A stretch of 13,323 nucleotides of DNA. Origin: Nitrospirota bacterium (GTDB taxonomy: Bacteria > Nitrospirota > UBA9217). The notes beneath the pieces are model-generated. The model saw only the letters and a list, made by a program, of their open reading frames with translations, made no database searches and was not told where the DNA came from. The position numbers and the translations under genes are program-made. The stretch lies in assembly GCA_017885365.1 (NCBI GenBank), contig JAFNGD010000270.1, positions 1-13,323 of the forward strand, written 5' to 3'. Of the stretch, positions 7,671 through 12,824 are shown one piece after another. The number at the start of each line of letters is the position of its first letter. Position 1 is the first letter of the stretch.

Positions 7671-7699
7671 TTGACTTTGGGTAATTTTCACCGTACTAT
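7671..7699 (+). promoter_or_regulatory. Predicted strong sigma-70 promoter of the 162-aa protein gene
   Basis: -35 TTGACT (7671-7676), a 17-bp spacer and -10 TACTAT (7694-7699). Expected start of transcription near 7706, giving a leader of about 73 nt before ATG 7779. Confidence 0.7.
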
Positions 7700-7713
7700 G
7701 TTCCCGTTGACGC

Positions 7714-7762
7714 TCCCCGCAGAAAACCAAGGGGAAGGCACTCGCTGCCGGTTTCATCCGGC
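7714..7762 (+). promoter_or_regulatory. Possible structured mRNA leader
   Basis: Two short stems lie between the promoter and ATG 7779: TCCCC (7714-7718) with GGGGA (7731-7735), and GCCGG (7747-7751) with CCGGC (7758-7762) around loop TTTCAT. The purine tract GGGGAAGG lies in the first stem, about 40 nt from the start codon. No known riboswitch consensus is recognised. The stems are short and could be chance in GC-rich DNA. Confidence 0.25.
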
Positions 7763-7778
7763 TTGCCCACGGACCGCT

Positions 7779-8267
7779 ATGAAGCCCATTTCAGACAAAT
7801 TGATCCCATCACCCTGTCGGCGCTATGAGGCCCGGCTGTCGCCCAGCGAGGGCTCGAACTGGGATTGCTCCCACGCCATGCTTAGCCTGCAAGACCTGTC
7901 CTTCGGTTCCCGCATCTTCGGATGGCATGGCATCTGGTCATCCTGCTCCCGCTATTTTGCTGTTACCGAATGGCTCCATGTCGAGACCGCCCATTGCCCG
8001 GACATGCAGCTTGTCATCGTTGATGTCCACAAGGGAAAAGAGTGTGTCGTGGAACAGGTGAAATGCGGTTTTGTCGAGCCCATGTCCTTTCACGAAGACG
8101 CGCTCAAGTACAACAAGATCGGGAAAGGCATGGCTGCGCGGACTGTGGAGCATCGCCGGATCCAGGAGCTGACCGGCTGGCGGCCGGTGTCCGGCAGTCG
8201 GCCCGATACGCGGGACTCGCAGGAGGGGGCCGGAGCAGCGAAGGATCGAGGGATGATCAGTTCATAA
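7779..8267 (+). CDS. Conserved-looking protein of unknown function, 162 aa
   Basis: I chose ATG 7779 because the predicted start of transcription (about 7706) lies downstream of the in-frame ATGs at 7650 and 7698. No good Shine-Dalgarno precedes it, so the start is uncertain. The protein begins MKPISDKLIPSPCRRYEA and is rich in Trp and Cys (GWHGIWSSCSRYFAVTEW at about 50-70). It then has a strand-turn-strand segment (MQLVIVDVHKG), an FVEP motif and LKYNKIGKG. The R/K-Y-E start, WSxCSRYxAVxEW and VIVDV pattern looks like one or two blades of a beta-propeller-type or immunity-like cytoplasmic protein; this is an impression, not a family assignment. The last 25 or so residues are Gly/Ser/Arg-rich and probably disordered. 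There is no signal peptide or membrane segment. It stands alone, bounded by its own promoter and the tRNA terminator region. Confidence 0.7.
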   Translation: MKPISDKLIPSPCRRYEARLSPSEGSNWDCSHAMLSLQDLSFGSRIFGWHGIWSSCSRYFAVTEWLHVETAHCPDMQLVIVDVHKGKECVVEQVKCGFVEPMSFHEDALKYNKIGKGMAARTVEHRRIQELTGWRPVSGSRPDTRDSQEGAGAAKDRGMISS

Positions 8268-8295
8268 ATGAACCATACGACAGAAGAACGAATAG

Positions 8296-8334
8296 AAACA
8301 AAAAAGCCCCGCAGGTGCGTTCCTGCAGGGCTTT
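8296..8334 (-). terminator. Rho-independent terminator of tRNA-Ala
   Basis: On the minus strand, 13 nt base-pair (8334-8322 with 8315-8303, one mismatch at 8310/8327) around a 6-nt loop. The hairpin runs into a T-rich tract (minus-strand T at 8305-8300, then GTTTC). It lies 29 nt past the tRNA 3' end. On the plus strand the trailing sequence is only CTTTGCTGTT, so it would stop the upstream coding gene less well. Confidence 0.85.
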
Positions 8335-8362
8335 GCTGTTCTTGGTGATGTCGGATGAAGAT

Positions 8363-8438
8363 TGGTGGACGAGAAGGGATTCGAACCCTCGACCCCCGCA
8401 TTGCGAACGCGGTGCTCTCCCAGCTGAGCTACTCGCCC
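8363..8438 (-). tRNA. tRNA-Ala (anticodon CGC)
   Basis: The minus strand reads as a complete 76-nt cloverleaf with encoded CCA. The acceptor stem is GGGCGAG/CTCGTCC with the G3:U70 wobble pair, the main alanine identity element, and discriminator A73. The D arm is GCTC-AGCTGGGA-GAGC. The anticodon stem CCGCG/TGCGG (one G-U) has a 7-nt loop TTCGCAA, so the anticodon is CGC, reading GCG. The T arm is GAGGG-TTCGAAT-CCCTT. It has a promoter and a terminator of its own and no neighbouring tRNA. Confidence 0.97.
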
Positions 8439-8461
8439 GTCCCTGGCTGACAAGCGGGTAT

Positions 8462-8490
8462 AATCTAATCTATCAGCCTCAAGAAATCAA
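8462..8490 (-). promoter_or_regulatory. Predicted promoter of tRNA-Ala
   Basis: Minus strand: -35 TTGATT (8490-8485), a 17-bp spacer and -10 TAGATT (8467-8462). Expected start near 8454, about 15 nt before the tRNA 5' end. The sequence AATCTA is repeated in tandem here (8462-8472), so the exact -10 is not certain. Confidence 0.45.
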
Positions 8491-8518
8491 GGAAAAAACG
8501 GTCGAAAAAATGTCGATG

Positions 8519-8609
8519 GTCGGCAGTCGACTGTCCAGGAACGAAGGATTATGTTCCAATGCTCTTTCTGACCGTCGACTGACGACTATTTAGCGCCGGC
8601 TGCCGACTG
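8519..8609. repeat. Cluster of GTCGAC-type dyads
   Basis: GTCGGCAG (8519-8526) is inverted as CTGCCGAC (8600-8607). CAGTCGACTG (8524-8533) is a perfect 10-bp palindrome. GTCGACTGACGACT follows at 8574-8587. The 10-mer ACTGACGACT (8578-8587) recurs in inverse orientation at 11681-11690. It looks like a degraded dispersed intergenic repeat; no coding is seen. Confidence 0.45.
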
Positions 8610-8629
8610 ATGTCAAACCTCCATCCTTA

Positions 8630-8658
8630 TTGACAAATCAGCCCGTCTTCGCTATAGT
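8630..8658 (+). promoter_or_regulatory. Near-consensus sigma-70 promoter of the small-ORF/LpoA-like operon
   Basis: -35 TTGACA (8630-8635, full consensus), a 17-bp spacer and -10 TATAGT (8653-8658). Expected start near 8665, with a leader of about 42 nt to GTG 8707. Confidence 0.85.
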
Positions 8659-8673
8659 GTGCAGGCTGATTTG
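8634..8673. promoter_or_regulatory. 10-bp perfect inverted repeat around the -10 box, operator-like
   Basis: CAAATCAGCC (8634-8643) is perfectly inverted as GGCTGATTTG (8664-8673) with 20 bp between, about three helical turns centre to centre. The left arm overlaps the end of the -35 box and the spacer, and the right arm covers the expected transcription start. Because the left arm is upstream of the start, this cannot be an mRNA hairpin. A repressor operator is the natural reading (inference). Confidence 0.55.
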
Positions 8674-8706
8674 ATCGGCCATTTTTGTCGAAAGGAGAAC
8701 CATACC

Positions 8707-8817
8707 GTGCGTGAGAGAGAACGTGAACTGCGCCGCAGGCGGAAGCGGAAAGCTGAGACCCTGAGGGCGAAGAGCAAGGCCGCCAGGGCTGAGGCAGCCG
8801 CAAAGAAGGTAAAGTAA
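8707..8817 (+). CDS. Very basic 36-aa small protein
   Basis: GTG 8707 is preceded by AAAGGAG (8691-8697) at 9-nt spacing, an excellent ribosome-binding site, in the leader of a near-consensus promoter. The frame runs 36 codons to TAA 8815-8817, 4 nt before the next gene's ATG. The product opens with R/E alternation (RERERELRRRRKRK), then an Ala/Lys/Arg helix ending KKVK. There are about 17 Arg or Lys residues, no aromatic residue and no Cys. The alternating charged start and basic cluster recall the short DUF6800-like proteins of didermic bacteria, but this copy is shorter and I make no firm assignment. It could bind RNA or DNA, act as a small cytoplasmic helix, or be a leader peptide whose translation controls the gene behind it. 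Confidence 0.75.
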   Translation: MRERERELRRRRKRKAETLRAKSKAARAEAAAKKVK

Positions 8818-8821
8818 CCGG

Positions 8822-10738
8822 ATGCTGATGAGGTCCGTCACCGCCATATTCACGGTCTTGCTGCTGATCGCCGCGGCCGTCTCCCTGGGCTGCACGCCTG
8901 CGCTGGTCCCGGTGCCGCAATGGGAGAAGGACGCCCAGGCGCTCATTGACCATGCCGAGGCCCTGTTCGCCAAGAAGCAGTACGATCAGGCGGCAAAGGC
9001 GGTGGAAGGCTTCTTCGCCACCTATCCCGAGAGCAGGCATACCGACCAGGCCCTCTCCCTCATGGGAGAGATCCAGCTCACCACCCGCAACTACAAACAG
9101 GCACTCACCTACTACAAGAAGCTCATCGAGCGGTATCCCGGTTCCTCGCTCATTGCCGAAGCAAAGTACAAGATCGGCCTGTGCTACTTCGAGCTGAAGG
9201 ACTACAACCTCGCCATTGACAACCTCGAGGACCGGAGCAGGATCACCGAGCCGGCGAAGCTCCGGCGCATCTCCGAGATGCTGTCCGCAGCCTACCTTAC
9301 AAAGGGCAACTTCCCTGCCGCTCTCCGGGAACTCGTCTACCTCTCGGACAACGCGCCGGAAAAGCAGCGGCCCGGCTACCGCGACCGCGTCCGCGAGATC
9401 GTGGAGAAGAACCTGTCCGAGAGCGAGCTCAGGACGCTGGCAGCGGGCAAGGCCTACCCGTCCGACCTTGCCCTGTTAAGGCTCGCCTCGCTCCAGATCG
9501 AACAGCGGGCCTATGCGGACGCCATCTCGACCGTGAAGGCCTTCCAGGAGACGTTCCCGGCCAACCCGGACAGGACTCGCGCCGACCTGCTGCTGGCCCA
9601 GGCAACGGCCGGCCTCACCGCACCCCGGTATTTTCTCGGCGTCCTGGTCCCCCAGACAGGCCCCGCCTCGTTCTTCGGGGACCGGGTCCTCAAGGGCATC
9701 CAGCTTGCGGTCCTTTCCTATAATACCAGGCATGCCGATAACCGCGTCGAGCTTGTTGTGAAGGACACGGAGAGCTCTCCGGAAACGCCGCCCGACAAGG
9801 CGGTCACGCGTCTGACAGAGCTCACCGCCAAGGGCGTCGTCGCCGTGATCGGGCCGCTCCTGACGAAAGAGGTCGAGGCCGTGGCGCCGTCCCTGACGAA
9901 GCTCCAGGTGCCGGTATTCACACCGACCGCGCCCGGCGCCGGCCTGCCCGAGCTCAGCCCCTGGATCTTCCGGAACGCCCTGACCAATGCTGCCCAGGCA
10001 GCCGCGGCCGCAGCGTACGGCCTGCAGCAGAACCTCAAGAAGTTCGTGATCTTCGCACCCGACGACGTCTACGGACGAGACCTGACCCGCGTCTTCACCC
10101 GCGACCTCGCCCGGAAGGCTGAGGTCCTGGCGACCATCACCTATCCGCCGGAGACCAACGATTTCGGCCCCTATATCCGGAGGCTCATCGAGATCGACCT
10201 CCGTTCCCAGAAGCTGCCCATCCCCGAGGACGATAAGGAACGGAAGAAGCTGTTCCAGATGTACGTCCCGACCTTCGACGCCCTCTACCTGCCGGGCTAC
10301 GCCGAGAAGGTGGGCCTGCTGCTCCCGCAGCTTGCATTCTACAACGTCACCGGAAAGGCCATCATCGGCTCCAACAACTGGCACACGCCGGACCTCATCG
10401 AGCGCGCCGGAAGGCACGCCGAGGGCGCCGTGATCGTCGACGGCTTCTTTCCCGAAAGCCAGGAGCCCGCGATCAAGGCCGTGGTGGACGCCTACCGATC
10501 CGCCTACCAGGACGAGCCGGACATCCTTTCCGCCCAGGCCTATGACGCCGCGGCCATGGTCCTGTCGCTCCTCGAGGCGAAGAAGGACACCCCCGCGGCC
10601 ATCAGGGAAGGCCTCCTTTCCATCCGCGACTTCCCCGGCATCTCCGGCACCACGTCGTTCGCTGGGAGCGGCGAGGCACAGAAGAAGCTCTTCCTCATCA
10701 GGATCGAGGACGGAAAGTTCACCCTCGTGACGGAATAA
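8822..10738 (+). CDS. TPR plus periplasmic-binding-protein lipoprotein, LpoA-like penicillin-binding-protein activator
   Basis: This is a 638-residue lipoprotein. The signal peptide is residues 1-23 with lipobox SLGC (Cys24); Thr follows Cys, so outer-membrane anchoring is expected. Residues about 35-140 are TPR-like repeats of the BamD/YbgF kind (LFAKKQYDQAAKAVEGFFATYPES, LTTRNYKQALTYYKKLIERYPGSS, YFELKDYNLAIDNLED). More helical repeats reach about 262. Residues about 268-638 form a type-1 periplasmic-binding-protein fold: FLGVLVPQTGPASFFGDRVLKGIQLA, VAVIGPLLT, VPVFTPTAP, FRNALT, YGRDLTRVF and QAYDAAAMV. This TPR plus Peripla_BP_6 order matches LpoA/LppC-type activators of class A penicillin-binding proteins. 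Branched-chain amino-acid transport is less likely, as it has a lipoprotein TPR head and no ABC genes nearby. The start is ATG 8822; ATG 8828 is an alternative. The 4-nt gap suggests coupling to the small ORF. Confidence 0.9.
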   Translation: MLMRSVTAIFTVLLLIAAAVSLGCTPALVPVPQWEKDAQALIDHAEALFAKKQYDQAAKAVEGFFATYPESRHTDQALSLMGEIQLTTRNYKQALTYYKKLIERYPGSSLIAEAKYKIGLCYFELKDYNLAIDNLEDRSRITEPAKLRRISEMLSAAYLTKGNFPAALRELVYLSDNAPEKQRPGYRDRVREIVEKNLSESELRTLAAGKAYPSDLALLRLASLQIEQRAYADAISTVKAFQETFPANPDRTRADLLLAQATAGLTAPRYFLGVLVPQTGPASFFGDRVLKGIQLAVLSYNTRHADNRVELVVKDTESSPETPPDKAVTRLTELTAKGVVAVIGPLLTKEVEAVAPSLTKLQVPVFTPTAPGAGLPELSPWIFRNALTNAAQAAAAAAYGLQQNLKKFVIFAPDDVYGRDLTRVFTRDLARKAEVLATITYPPETNDFGPYIRRLIEIDLRSQKLPIPEDDKERKKLFQMYVPTFDALYLPGYAEKVGLLLPQLAFYNVTGKAIIGSNNWHTPDLIERAGRHAEGAVIVDGFFPESQEPAIKAVVDAYRSAYQDEPDILSAQAYDAAAMVLSLLEAKKDTPAAIREGLLSIRDFPGISGTTSFAGSGEAQKKLFLIRIEDGKFTLVTE

Positions 10739-10762
10739 CGCCCTCTGCCACGGCATTTTCCC

Positions 10763-10792
10763 TTGACACATCGGCCCCCTTTCCTTTAGTAT
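10763..10792 (+). promoter_or_regulatory. Predicted sigma-70 promoter of the M50 protease/trpS unit
   Basis: -35 TTGACA (10763-10768), an 18-bp spacer and -10 TAGTAT (10787-10792). Expected start near 10800, giving a leader of about 190 nt that contains the inverted repeat at 10858-10943. The LpoA-like gene ends at 10738 with no hairpin terminator seen, so read-through into this unit is also possible. Confidence 0.65.
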
Positions 10793-10857
10793 CAAACTTC
10801 ACGAAACGGGATACAATCTTGTCCAGACAAGGCAGAACCAAGACGGGAACCTTGGAA

Positions 10858-10943
10858 CCGCCAAGGCGCGAAGGTCGCGAAGGTTTTTAATGCTTGAACT
10901 GTCAAAAGGCATGTTGTTCTTCGCGTGCTTTGCGTCTTTGCGG
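10858..10943. repeat. Inverted repeat of GCGAAGG/GCAAAG periodic units
   Basis: The left arm 10858-10883 begins CCGCCAAGGCGCGAAGG. The right arm 10919-10943, read on the minus strand, begins CCGCAAAGACGCAAAGC and ends CGCGAAG. The arms match with a few substitutions. About 35 bp lie between them. Each arm is built of 7-9-bp units ending in AAG/AAGG. Similar 'CGCAAAGACGCAAAG' runs are a familiar dispersed intergenic repeat in many bacteria. Here it lies in the long leader of the M50 gene and could form a long hairpin. Confidence 0.6.
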
Positions 10944-10991
10944 TAAATTTCCTGCCCTATTGAGCAGATCTTTTTAAGTCTTTAACAATTT

Positions 10992-11669
10992 ATGGAAGAG
11001 CTCTCAACAATACAAAAGATCGCCGTCATGGCCATGCCCCTCATCTTCGCCATCGTTTTCCACGAGGTGGCCCACGGCTGGGTCGCGAACAGGCTCGGCG
11101 ATCACACGGCCAAGGACATGGGCAGGCTCACACTGAACCCGCTCCCGCACATCGATCTCTTCGGCACCATCATCATGCCGCTGATGCTCTTCCTGCTGAC
11201 CGACGGCCGGATGCTGTTCGGTTACGCGAAGCCCGTGCCGATCAATCCCTATAATTTCAAGGACCCGAAGAAAGGCATGGCGCTCTCGTCCATGGCCGGC
11301 CCGGGCGTGAACATCGTCATGGCGATCATGTTTTCGTTCCTCCTGCGCGTGGTGATGGCGGGGCTCGAAGGGAACGTGCCGGAGCCGGTCTGGGGATGGT
11401 TCGCCACCCCGGTCACACTCATGCTGGGTTACGGCGTCATCATCAATGTGGTGCTCGCCGTGCTTAACCTGATCCCCATCCCACCGCTGGACGGGAGCCG
11501 CGTTGTCTACTGGCTCCTTCCAGATAAATTGGCAGGGGCATATTATCAGCTGGAACGCTATGGCATGATCATACTTATGCTTCTTATATTCACCGGCATC
11601 CTCGGCAGGATCATGACGCCCGTCATCCGCCCCCTCATGGGGCTGCTCCTGGGCGACGGAGGCTTTTAG
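10992..11669 (+). CDS. Site-2 protease family (M50) integral-membrane metalloprotease
   Basis: This is a 225-residue polytopic membrane protein. Zinc-binding HEVAH (His24-Glu25-Val-Ala-His28) lies in the first helix, and NLIPIPPLDG (159-168) supplies the third ligand Asp167. MAGPGVNIVMA (101-111) is the usual middle-helix motif. Hydrophobic segments lie near 10-28, 56-70, 99-122, 140-162 and 189-208. It has no PDZ domain, so it belongs to the short S2P-like subgroup and not to RseP. Proteins of this group cut substrates inside the membrane; the substrate here is unknown. ATG 10992 is required to complete the first helix, though no good Shine-Dalgarno precedes it. trpS follows after 110 bp in the same direction, a pairing I recall from Geobacter-like and Nitrospirota genomes, where scp genes often come next. 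Confidence 0.93.
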   Translation: MEELSTIQKIAVMAMPLIFAIVFHEVAHGWVANRLGDHTAKDMGRLTLNPLPHIDLFGTIIMPLMLFLLTDGRMLFGYAKPVPINPYNFKDPKKGMALSSMAGPGVNIVMAIMFSFLLRVVMAGLEGNVPEPVWGWFATPVTLMLGYGVIINVVLAVLNLIPIPPLDGSRVVYWLLPDKLAGAYYQLERYGMIILMLLIFTGILGRIMTPVIRPLMGLLLGDGGF

Positions 11670-11672
11670 AAA

Positions 11673-11755
11673 CAGGAGCCAGTCGTCAGTAGTCAGAAGC
11701 CGGAAGAACAGCACGCGAACCGTGCCTTCTCCTGGCTCCTGGATTCTGGCTCCTG
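11673..11755. repeat. Direct and inverted CTGGCTCCTG repeats between M50 gene and trpS
   Basis: CAGGAGCCAG (11673-11682) is inverted as CTGGCTCCTG at 11732-11741, and the latter repeats directly at 11746-11755. The intervening AGTCGTCAGT (11681-11690) is shared, inverted, with 8578-8587. An mRNA hairpin of 10 perfect pairs could form here within the M50-trpS transcript; no T run follows, so it is not a standard terminator. Confidence 0.6.
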
Positions 11756-11779
11756 ACTCCTTCTGCATAAGGATACTTT

Positions 11780-12766
11780 ATGAGCCAGAAGAAACGTGTT
11801 TTAAGCGGCATGCAGCCCAGCGGGCTGCTCCACCTCGGCAACCTCATGGGCGCCCTGGACAACTGGCGGAAGCTCCAGGACGAGTATGAGTGCTACTATT
11901 TCATCGCTGACTGGCACGCCCTCACGACCCAGTATGCCGACACCTCGAAGATGCGCTCCTATGTCCACGAGATGGTCATCGACTGGCTGGCGGCCGGGCT
12001 CGACCCGGAAAAGGCAGTCCTGTTCCAGCAGTCGCAGCTCCCGGAGCACGCCGTGCTGCATGTCCTGTTTTCCATGATCACGCCGCTCCCCTGGCTCGAG
12101 CGCGTTCCGACCTACAAGGAAAAGATGGAGCAGATTGATGACCGCGACCTCTACACCTACGGGTTCCTGGGCTACCCCGTGCTCCAGGCCGCTGACATCC
12201 TCATCTACCAGGCGGACTACGTGCCCGTGGGCGTCGACCAACTGCCGCATCTGGAGCTGACGCGGGAGATCGGACGCCGGTTCAACGCCTTTTACGGCGA
12301 TGTCCTGCCCGAGCCGCAGCCGCTCCTGACGCAGTACCCCAAGCTCCTGGGCACCGACGGCCGCAAGATGAGCAAGAGCTACAACAACTGCCTCTACCTG
12401 TCGGATTCGCCCGAGGAGATCACGAAGAAGGTCATGGCCATGGTCACGGACCCGGCTCGCCAGCGGCGGTCGGACCCGGGCAATCCCGATGTCTGTCCGC
12501 TCTACACCCTCGATCAGATCTTCGCGCCCAAGGCATGGTGCGACCACGTGAACGTGGAGTGCCGCAAGGCAGGCATCGGCTGCGTGGACGACAAGAAGGA
12601 GCTTCTGAAGCACCTCCTCGCATACCTCAAACCCCTTCAGGAGCGCCGGAAGGCGCTCATTGCTGACCCGAAGAAGGTCGCCGAGATCATCGCGGCAGGG
12701 TCCGCCAAGGCCCGCGTCGTGGCGAAGGAGACCCTCGCAAAGGTCCAGGACGCGATGAAGTTGTAG
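11780..12766 (+). CDS. trpS: Tryptophan--tRNA ligase
   Basis: This is a 328-residue class I aminoacyl-tRNA synthetase that charges tRNA-Trp with tryptophan using ATP in the cytoplasm. The HIGH-type motif is in GMQPSGLLHLGNLMGAL (HLGN at 18-21) and the KMSKS loop is GRKMSKS (194-200). ADWHALTT (43-50), GYPVLQAADILIY (131-143) and GVDQLPHLEL (151-160) are the conserved tryptophan and active-site segments. The length is normal for bacterial TrpRS. ATG 11780 is preceded by AAGGA (11769-11773) with 6-nt spacing. It is probably co-transcribed with the M50 protease gene and ends at a strong terminator 25 nt after the stop. Confidence 0.98.
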   Translation: MSQKKRVLSGMQPSGLLHLGNLMGALDNWRKLQDEYECYYFIADWHALTTQYADTSKMRSYVHEMVIDWLAAGLDPEKAVLFQQSQLPEHAVLHVLFSMITPLPWLERVPTYKEKMEQIDDRDLYTYGFLGYPVLQAADILIYQADYVPVGVDQLPHLELTREIGRRFNAFYGDVLPEPQPLLTQYPKLLGTDGRKMSKSYNNCLYLSDSPEEITKKVMAMVTDPARQRRSDPGNPDVCPLYTLDQIFAPKAWCDHVNVECRKAGIGCVDDKKELLKHLLAYLKPLQERRKALIADPKKVAEIIAAGSAKARVVAKETLAKVQDAMKL

Positions 12767-12790
12767 ACAGCTCCTTTGATCTGATAAACG

Positions 12791-12824
12791 AAAAGCCGCC
12801 AGGACCTTCTGGCGGCTTTTTTAT
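12791..12824 (+). terminator. Rho-independent terminator of trpS
   Basis: A perfect 12-bp stem (AAAAGCCGCCAG at 12791-12802, CTGGCGGCTTTT at 12809-12820) with a 6-nt loop is followed by further T residues to 12822. It closes the M50-trpS unit. Confidence 0.95.

Larger units (their letters stand above)
7179..7778. other. 600-bp gene-free stretch, partly repetitive
   Basis: At 7179-7428 I see neither a credible gene nor a clear signal. At 7429-7577 there is a nested inverted-repeat element (listed separately). From about 7578 the DNA is AT-richer and carries a strong promoter at 7671-7699. A leader with two short stems follows. Confidence 0.6.

Noticed and set aside
7706..7778. Known riboswitch in the leader of the 162-aa gene or in 1590-1770
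   Set aside because: Neither stretch matches the conserved cores I know for c-di-GMP, SAM, TPP, FMN, cobalamin, fluoride, guanidine or ZTP classes.
8363..8438. tRNA-Ala as a phage or island attachment site
   Set aside because: No integrase gene and no repeat of the tRNA 3' end elsewhere in the window.
9476..10795. Long minus-strand frame (439 codons) opposite the LpoA-like gene
   Set aside because: It is the antisense shadow of a clear TPR/binding-protein lipoprotein; no motif, start signal or promoter of its own.
10960..10988. TTGAGC-17 bp-TAACAA as a promoter for the M50 gene
   Set aside because: It would start transcription at or past ATG 10992 and the boxes are poor; the promoter at 10763-10792 is better.
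11004..12613. Minus-strand frames opposite the M50 protease and trpS
   Set aside because: Both plus-strand genes are unambiguous; the minus frames are rich in His/Arg/Asp as expected for shadows.
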